Position numbers and translations under genes: made by a program | NCBI GenBank assembly: GCA_017560705.1 | Contig: JAFZEK010000143.1 | Span: 1-11,317, forward strand | DNA length: 11,317 bases | Source: Bacteroidales bacterium | GTDB taxonomy: Bacteria > Bacteroidota > Bacteroidia > Bacteroidales > P3 | Direction: 5' to 3' | Shown: piece after piece, positions 7,225 through 11,317 of the stretch | Layout: the number at the start of each line of letters is the position of its first letter | How positions within the stretch are numbered: the stretch's first letter is position 1 | The notes under the pieces: model-generated | Seen by the model: only the letters and a program-made list of their open reading frames with translations | Database searches by the model: none | What the model was told of the DNA's origin: nothing

Positions 7225-8088
7225 ATGAAGAAAGTATTTTTATCTGTAATATGTTGTTTTGCTGTGATATGTGTCATGGCCGGGAATAAGGATTCCTTGT
7301 TGCTTGTAAAGGCAACTTGGAATGTGGATACGCTTTCGCAAGGTGTGATTCTCAAGAAAGTGCATTTCAAAAACCGTGAATATATGAATAGTAATCAACA
7401 TATTTGTGTGTTGGAAGTGCAGGCTAATGCTACTTCTTGTTTGGAGTTTGCTTATGCTCCAAATGGTGATTATACTTCAGCTATGGCAAAGAAAAAGAAT
7501 GCTTTAGCGGCTGTGAATGGTAGCTTTTTTGATATGGATAGAATGAACCCAATATGTTTTTTGCGTATTGATGGTAAAGATGTTGGCGAAAACACCAACA
7601 AAAACACTCCCTATCGTAAGTATTATCAATATGGAACATTGGTGCTTACTGATGGTGGACGACCTAAAATCTTGAAAACAGATAGTTTGCGTGTTTGGGA
7701 AAAATCGTTGAACTATGCTAACGTTATGACCGCCGGACCTTTGCTGATCTTTAATGGAAAAATGGAACCCATGAGGGACGATCGAACTTTTGTAACCAAC
7801 CGACACAACCGAACAGCCTTGGGAATTAGAAAGGATGGTTCCTATATAATACTTGCTGTGGATGGAAGGGTTTCGCAAGCCAATGGTATGTCGTTGAATG
7901 AATTGTCTAAGACTTTGAAGTGGCTGGGATGTGTTTATGCCATAAACATGGATGGGGGAGGCTCCACCACTTGCTATGTACAAGGACATGGTATTGTGAA
8001 CTATCCATCGGATAATGGGCGATTCGATTCTGCTGGTGAACGAAAGGTATCCAACGCCATTTTACTCCTTCCTACCGTGGGAAAATAA
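7225..8088 (+). CDS. Secreted phosphodiester glycosidase (NAGPA-domain) family protein
   Basis: A 287-residue exported protein with a phosphodiester glycosidase domain (NAGPA family, PF09992). The family is named after the human enzyme that removes GlcNAc from the mannose-6-phosphate tag; bacterial members are thought to act on sugar-phosphodiester bonds of extracellular glycans. The N-terminus has a signal peptide: MKK, a hydrophobic core (residues 4-17) and a likely cut after VMA at about residue 19. There is no lipobox. Family motifs are AAVNGSFFD (95-103), TAGPLLIFNG (169-178), HNRTALGI (194-201), AVDGR (211-215), LNELSKTLKWLGC (224-236) and the glycine-rich INMDGGGSTT (240-249). The GERKVSNAILL end (271-281) is also typical. 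I chose the ATG at 7225, which begins the signal peptide, over the TTG at 7204. The gene stands alone between two terminators. The substrate is unknown; periplasmic or surface location is inferred. Confidence 0.9.
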   Translation: MKKVFLSVICCFAVICVMAGNKDSLLLVKATWNVDTLSQGVILKKVHFKNREYMNSNQHICVLEVQANATSCLEFAYAPNGDYTSAMAKKKNALAAVNGSFFDMDRMNPICFLRIDGKDVGENTNKNTPYRKYYQYGTLVLTDGGRPKILKTDSLRVWEKSLNYANVMTAGPLLIFNGKMEPMRDDRTFVTNRHNRTALGIRKDGSYIILAVDGRVSQANGMSLNELSKTLKWLGCVYAINMDGGGSTTCYVQGHGIVNYPSDNGRFDSAGERKVSNAILLLPTVGK

Positions 8089-8110
8089 TTTTTGCCTATA
8101 TGAGTATTTA

Positions 8111-8147
8111 GCCTTTGAGCCTTATTGGGGGTTCAGAGGCTTTTTTT
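8111..8147 (+). terminator. Rho-independent terminator after the glycosidase gene
   Basis: GCCTTTGAGCC (8111-8121) pairs with GGTTCAGAGGC (8130-8140) in an 11-bp stem with two G-U pairs and an eight-base loop, followed directly by seven T. It lies 22 bases after the stop codon. This is a textbook intrinsic terminator and separates the glycosidase gene from the permease gene. Confidence 0.9.
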
Positions 8148-8264
8148 ATTATCGTAGCTTTTTGTAGTTGTAGTTCAAAAAATGTGCTGTGTTCAAGTGT
8201 TATAAAACCATCAAAATGTATAACAGACTGAAACGATTTTTTTACTAATGAAAAAGAAATAATT

Positions 8265-9743
8265 ATGTCAAATTCTACTTTAAGAACAAAGAGCAATGTG
8301 GCTAAGTTGAGTGTCTTTACTTTGGCCATCATGAACGTTACGGCAGTAGTAAGCCTTAGAGGTTTGCCTGCCGAAGCCGAATACGGATTGAGTTCGGCTT
8401 TCTATTATTTATTTGCAGCTGTAGTTTTCCTTATCCCTACATCACTTGTTGCAGCAGAGCTTGCAGCTATGTTTCAAGACAAGCAAGGTGGGGTATTCCG
8501 TTGGGTAGGAGAAGCTTTCGGAAAGAGGCTAGGTTTTGTGGCCATTTGGCTACAGTGGGTGCAAAGTACTATATGGTATCCTACGGTGCTTACCTTTGGT
8601 GCTGTGGCTATTGCCTTTATCGGCTTTAACCCTGCCACCGATATGGTTTTGGCTTCCAATAGGATATATACTCTTATAGTCGTTCTATCTATCTACTGGT
8701 TGGCTACTTTTATATGTATGAAAGGTTTAGGATGGGTAGGAAAAATAAGCAAAATTGGTGGTTTGGTAGGTACCATTATTCCGGCATGTTTGCTTATCAT
8801 TCTTGCTATTATATATCTACTTTCTGGTGGAAAAAGCCAAATGGATTTTAGCGGAAGTTTCTTCCCCGACCTTACTAACTTGAGCAATATCGTTTTGGCT
8901 TCCAGTATATTCCTTTTCTTTGCAGGTATGGAAATGAGTGGGGTACACGTAAAAGATGTGGAAAACCCATCAAAGAACTACCCCAAAGCCGTTTTTACAG
9001 GTGCCCTTATTACAGTGCTTATCTTCATCCTCGGCACTTTCTCTTTGGGTATCATTATCCCTCAAAAGGATATAAACCTTACACAAAGTCTTCTTACTGG
9101 TTTTGATGGATACTTCAACTACATACATGCACCTTGGCTAAGCCCTATCATTGCAGTGGCTCTTAGCTTTGGAGTATTAGCCTGTGTACTTACCTGGATT
9201 AGTGGACCTAGCAAAGGTTTGCTAAGCGTAGGAAAAGCAGGTTATCTTCCTCCATTTTTGCAAAAAACAAACAAGAACGGAGTGCAAAAGAACATTCTTA
9301 TTGTTCAAGGATGTGTAGTGACTGTGTTAAGTTTACTATTTGTGGTTATGCCTTCAGTGCAAACATTCTACCAAATATTATCCCAACTTACAGTATTGCT
9401 TTACCTTATAATGTACATGCTTATGTTTGCTGCTGCTATCTCGTTGAGATATAAGATGAAAAACACTCCACGACCATTCCGATTGGGCAACAACGGCTTT
9501 ATGTGGTTCATTGGTGGACTAGGTTTTGCAGGTAGCTTATTGGCATTTTGTTTGAGCTTCATACCTCCAAGCCAAATACCTAGCGGAAGCCCGGCAGTGT
9601 GGTTCTCTGTACTTATAATAGGTGCTTTGGTTGTGGTGGCTGCTCCATTCCTAATCTACAAAATGAGAAAACCATCGTGGAACAAACTTAAAGACGATGA
9701 AGCTTTCGAACCATTCCATTGGGAAACAGACAAAAAAGCCTAA
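8265..9743 (+). CDS. gadC: GadC-type amino-acid antiporter (APC superfamily)
   Basis: A 492-residue integral membrane transporter of the APC superfamily, closest in pattern to GadC, which swaps external glutamate for internal GABA in acid resistance. About twelve hydrophobic segments can be counted. Shared marks are the AAELAAMFQDKQGGVFRWV stretch at 63-81 (AAEMA...GGVFAWV in E. coli GadC), FFAGMEMSGVHVKDVENP (218-235), the WISGPSKG motif at 311-318 (WIVGPSRG in GadC), and NKNGV at 336-340. The C-terminal tail after the last helix is only about 26 residues, acidic and lysine-rich with one histidine. The roughly 40-residue C-plug that shuts E. coli GadC at neutral pH therefore looks shortened or missing. 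The gene is alone; no gadB or glutaminase gene is seen next to it, so the true substrate pair could differ (another decarboxylase couple or glutamine). Third codon positions are visibly richer in C than in the upstream genes. Confidence 0.85.
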   Translation: MSNSTLRTKSNVAKLSVFTLAIMNVTAVVSLRGLPAEAEYGLSSAFYYLFAAVVFLIPTSLVAAELAAMFQDKQGGVFRWVGEAFGKRLGFVAIWLQWVQSTIWYPTVLTFGAVAIAFIGFNPATDMVLASNRIYTLIVVLSIYWLATFICMKGLGWVGKISKIGGLVGTIIPACLLIILAIIYLLSGGKSQMDFSGSFFPDLTNLSNIVLASSIFLFFAGMEMSGVHVKDVENPSKNYPKAVFTGALITVLIFILGTFSLGIIIPQKDINLTQSLLTGFDGYFNYIHAPWLSPIIAVALSFGVLACVLTWISGPSKGLLSVGKAGYLPPFLQKTNKNGVQKNILIVQGCVVTVLSLLFVVMPSVQTFYQILSQLTVLLYLIMYMLMFAAAISLRYKMKNTPRPFRLGNNGFMWFIGGLGFAGSLLAFCLSFIPPSQIPSGSPAVWFSVLIIGALVVVAAPFLIYKMRKPSWNKLKDDEAFEPFHWETDKKA

Positions 9744-9803
9744 AATACAGAAACTTCCCATCTCATTGCCATTAGATAAAACGTTTATTTTTTAGCAGAA
9801 AGC

Positions 9804-9860
9804 GAAACTAAAAGATTCTAACAAAGGTACTATCTTTTAGTTTCCTTTCTTTTTTTTCTT
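9804..9860 (+). terminator. Rho-independent terminator after the permease gene
   Basis: GAAACTAAAAGAT (9804-9816) pairs perfectly with ATCTTTTAGTTTC (9832-9844), a 13-bp stem with a 15-base loop. A pyrimidine-rich tail (CTTTCTTTTTTTTCTTTT) follows. It begins 61 bases after the permease stop and is the clear end of that transcript. Confidence 0.88.
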
Positions 9861-9955
9861 TTGCCGACAGAATAACCTGGTAGGTAACATATAGTTGTAA
9901 AACTAAATACAGCACTACTCCTGCAAAACTTCCTCAGCCACGGAGAAAAAAACAT

Positions 9956-10123
9956 CTCTTACCGCTAGAAAACATTTTTCCTTGTGCATCAAAAGTATTT
10001 TCCAAACCATGGAATTCATTTTCCAAAGTTTGGAAAATAAATTCCAAAGCATGGAAAGTATTTTCCAAACTTTGGAAAGTACTTTTCCCATACATGTAAA
10101 TATTTTTCCCATAGCGGTAAAAG
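9956..10123. repeat. 21-bp tandem repeat array with palindromic units
   Basis: Eight successive 21-base units can be laid out. The four central ones (starting 9998, 10019, 10040 and 10061) are close copies of TTTTCCAAAnnnTGGAAAgTA; the two on each side (9956, 9977 and 10082, 10103) are degenerate. Each central unit is an inverted repeat: TTCCAAA-G-TTTGGAA (10021-10035) extends to 10-1-10 at 10018-10038, and TTCCAAA-C-TTTGGAA lies at 10063-10077. The array is bounded by a 9-base inverted pair, TTACCGCTA (9959-9967) and TAGCGGTAA (10112-10120). The period is seven codons and both strands stay open. On the plus strand it reads as an IFQ-S/T-M/L-E-S heptad (ATG 10009, stop 10135-10137, 42 residues). 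On the minus strand it reads as a WK-I-L-S heptad within a 91-residue frame (10190 to 9915). Neither frame has a convincing promoter, so I do not call a gene. Confidence 0.85.
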
Positions 10124-10193
10124 AAATATCAGAGTAGGCCCCGACAATAAGCCATAATCTATATTTTAGGCGGAAGCCATACTTCGACATTTA

Positions 10194-10224
10194 AAACCAC
10201 GTGGTTTAGCACATGAAAGTGTGC
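10194..10224. repeat. 14-bp perfect palindrome followed by a small hairpin
   Basis: AAACCACGTGGTTT (10194-10207) is a perfect palindrome with a CACGTG centre. Directly after it, GCACA (10209-10213) pairs with TGTGC (10220-10224) around a six-base loop. The two are in the gene-free stretch and not next to any start codon, so an operator role for a known gene is unlikely. They may be the end of a dispersed intergenic repeat, which only a genome search could show. Confidence 0.5.
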
Positions 10225-10450
10225 GATTTTCAACCCAAAAACCCCAGACTTTTCACCTCTCAGCATGGCAGTTTCAGAAGCAAAACCGTGATTTGCTGAT
10301 TTAGGTTGTCACTTTTGTATATAAAAGGATTGTAATATTGCATAAGATAGATGTTTTATGAGAGATGATATTGCTTAGTGTATTATGGTGTTTGTCGTTA
10401 TTCGATAGGATTCAGTAATGAATGTAGAATAGTTATACTGCATAAAAGCA

Positions 10451-10493
10451 ATAAACCCAACAGTGTCTAGTTATTTTCAACTGTTGGGTTTAT
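10451..10493 (-). terminator. Rho-independent terminator after the AraC-type regulator gene
   Basis: ATAAACCCAACAGT (10451-10464) pairs perfectly with ACTGTTGGGTTTAT (10480-10493), a 14-bp stem with a 15-base loop. The regulator gene stops at 10507 on the minus strand, so the stem begins 13 bases after its stop; a T-rich stretch (TTGCTTTTATG) follows on that strand. The plus strand also has a GTTTTTATT tail, so it may work in both directions and shield the regulator gene from rightward transcription. Confidence 0.85.
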
Positions 10494-10506
10494 GTTTTTA
10501 TTGGTG

Positions 10507-11317
10507 TTATTCTATAGGAATAAGAATTTCTGTTTTTTGTTCATCTTGAGGTGTTTTATTAGGGTCGCTCCAATACATTTCCATGGGAGGTGCATCTCGC
10601 ACTATCAATCCTTGTTGTGTAAGGTGTTTGTACACACAGTCGTAGGCTTGAGATAAGGATGAATATGGTCCTATGTATGTGGTAGAAAGGAATTTGCCTC
10701 CTTCGAATTTTCTGCAGTTTACATCATTTTTTCCATTAAATTCTTTGGAAACAAAAATTCCCACATCGGTAAGTAGGTTTTCTTTTTCTGTTGTACTTGG
10801 ATCATTGATGTAGATGGACATTGGTGGATATCTTAGTGGTATTGAAAAATGTAATATTGCAGTTTTGTATAGCTTGGGTATTATTTTACTGTAGTTTATT
10901 TCGGAATACCATCCTTTAGCCCGAGTGTATGCTAATTTGCATGTGGGCAATGTTTTAATTTCGTAGCTAATGTTTAGCTTGTCATTTTCTGTTATATTCA
11001 TCGTTATTTTTATTTGTTTTGAGTTTCTGTATTTTGTTGGTGATATGCCATATATTTGATTGAAAGCCTTTGTGAATGATGATGGAACGTTGTATCCTAC
11101 CATATATCCTATTTCTTCAATACTTAGGTTTGGGTTATCCATCAAGCGAGCAGCGCGTTCTATTCGTGTCCGTTTGATGTACTGTCCCGGACTTTCGTTG
11201 GTGTAGGCTTTAAAGATTCTATGAAAGTGGTATTTAGACAAAGAACATTCTTCGGCTATTTTCCCAATGCTTATATCTTCTAGAATATTGGAGTGTATGT
11301 AGTCTATTGCTTGGTTC
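10507..11317 (-). CDS. AraC-family regulator with GyrI-like effector domain, N-terminus outside window
   Basis: A transcription factor with the DNA-binding domain first and an effector domain second, the order of Rob/SoxS-like regulators with GyrI-like (PF06445) sensor parts. The frame is open to the window edge on the minus strand, with AraC-type residues (NQAIDYIHSNILEDISIGKI) before the TTG at 11241, so the start lies just past 11317. About 269 residues are visible. The first helix-turn-helix is in IAEECSLSKYHFHRIFK and the second in IEEIGYMVGYNVPSSFTKAF, followed by the family signature GISPTKYR. The C-terminal half (about bases 10507-10985) shows the GyrI-like pattern: GGKFLSTTYIGPYSSLSQAY, then Y-W-SDPNKTP and an ILIPIE end. 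Such domains bind small, often cationic or lipophilic molecules. It faces the permease gene across the repeat region, so they do not share a promoter. Target genes and ligand are unknown. Confidence 0.92.
   Translation of the reverse strand, partial: NQAIDYIHSNILEDISIGKIAEECSLSKYHFHRIFKAYTNESPGQYIKRTRIERAARLMDNPNLSIEEIGYMVGYNVPSSFTKAFNQIYGISPTKYRNSKQIKITMNITENDKLNISYEIKTLPTCKLAYTRAKGWYSEINYSKIIPKLYKTAILHFSIPLRYPPMSIYINDPSTTEKENLLTDVGIFVSKEFNGKNDVNCRKFEGGKFLSTTYIGPYSSLSQAYDCVYKHLTQQGLIVRDAPPMEMYWSDPNKTPQDEQKTEILIPIE

Larger units (their letters stand above)
9861..10450. other. Long region without a supported gene
   Basis: Between the permease terminator and the terminator of the regulator gene there are about 590 bases with no reading frame I can support. 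It contains the 21-bp repeat array and the palindrome listed separately. In 10225-10450 I see only a weak inverted pair (GCAAA 10280-10284 with TTTGC 10292-10296) and a near-consensus -7 element (TAATATTG 10333-10340) whose TTTG partner at 10314-10317 is spaced too closely. No tRNA, transposase fragment or CRISPR pattern is visible. Confidence 0.6.

Noticed and set aside
9956..10123. CRISPR array
   Set aside because: The units are contiguous 21-base repeats without unique spacers, and no cas gene is present.
9915..10190. A 91-residue minus-strand reading frame across the 21-bp repeat array
   Set aside because: Its openness follows from the seven-codon repeat period, the opposite strand is open too, no promoter is seen upstream, and no family is recognised. 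It is described within the repeat instead.
10314..10340. Possible promoter TTTG...TAATATTG pointing right
   Set aside because: The -7 element has one mismatch, the spacing of 15 bases is shorter than the Bacteroidetes norm, and the only gene downstream is on the opposite strand.
10336..10444. Near-direct repeat TATTGCATAA / TACTGCATAA about 100 bases apart
   Set aside because: Ten bases with one mismatch in AT-rich DNA, with no inverted ends, transposase or other sign of an inserted element.

Overview
The window looks like chromosomal DNA of a Bacteroidales bacterium. The clues are AT-rich coding DNA, TAnnTTTG-type promoter elements, few Shine-Dalgarno sites, the DUF3822-rsmD neighbourhood, and proteins of clear Bacteroidetes style (RseP, a long-form PurC, GadC-type permease, AraC/GyrI regulator). 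I cannot name the genus. Both window edges cut genes.

Layout. (1) 1-3708, plus strand: a tight cluster of the 3' part of the site-2 protease rseP, an LptF/LptG-family permease and a GT4-type glycosyltransferase, separated by 3 and 11 bases. All three suggest cell-envelope upkeep: stress proteolysis, lipopolysaccharide export and glycan assembly. (2) 3709-3933: an intergenic region with two inverted repeats and a good -7 element. (3) 3934-7029, plus strand: an apparent operon of a membrane-anchored pseudopilin-like protein, a DUF3822 protein (probable actin-like fold), rsmD (16S rRNA guanine methyltransferase) and purC (purine synthesis), closed by a 13-bp-stem terminator. (4) 7225-8147: a monocistronic secreted phosphodiester-glycosidase-domain protein with its own possible promoter, a dyad in the leader and a terminator. 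(5) 8265-9855: a monocistronic GadC-type amino-acid antiporter with a terminator; no decarboxylase gene is seen beside it. (6) 9856-10506: a long region without a convincing gene. It holds a 21-bp tandem repeat array whose units are themselves palindromes and are open on both strands, then a 14-bp perfect palindrome with a small hairpin. (7) 10507-11317, minus strand: an AraC-type regulator with a GyrI-like effector domain, cut at its N-terminus by the window edge, with a 14-bp-stem terminator just after its stop.

Most of the window is ordinary housekeeping and accessory chromosome. The two items most worth following are the pairing of a pseudopilin-like protein with a DUF3822 protein (a possible minimal relative of pilus or type II secretion inner-membrane parts) and the 21-bp palindromic heptad-coding repeat array. 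Neither is proven to be a system by sequence alone.
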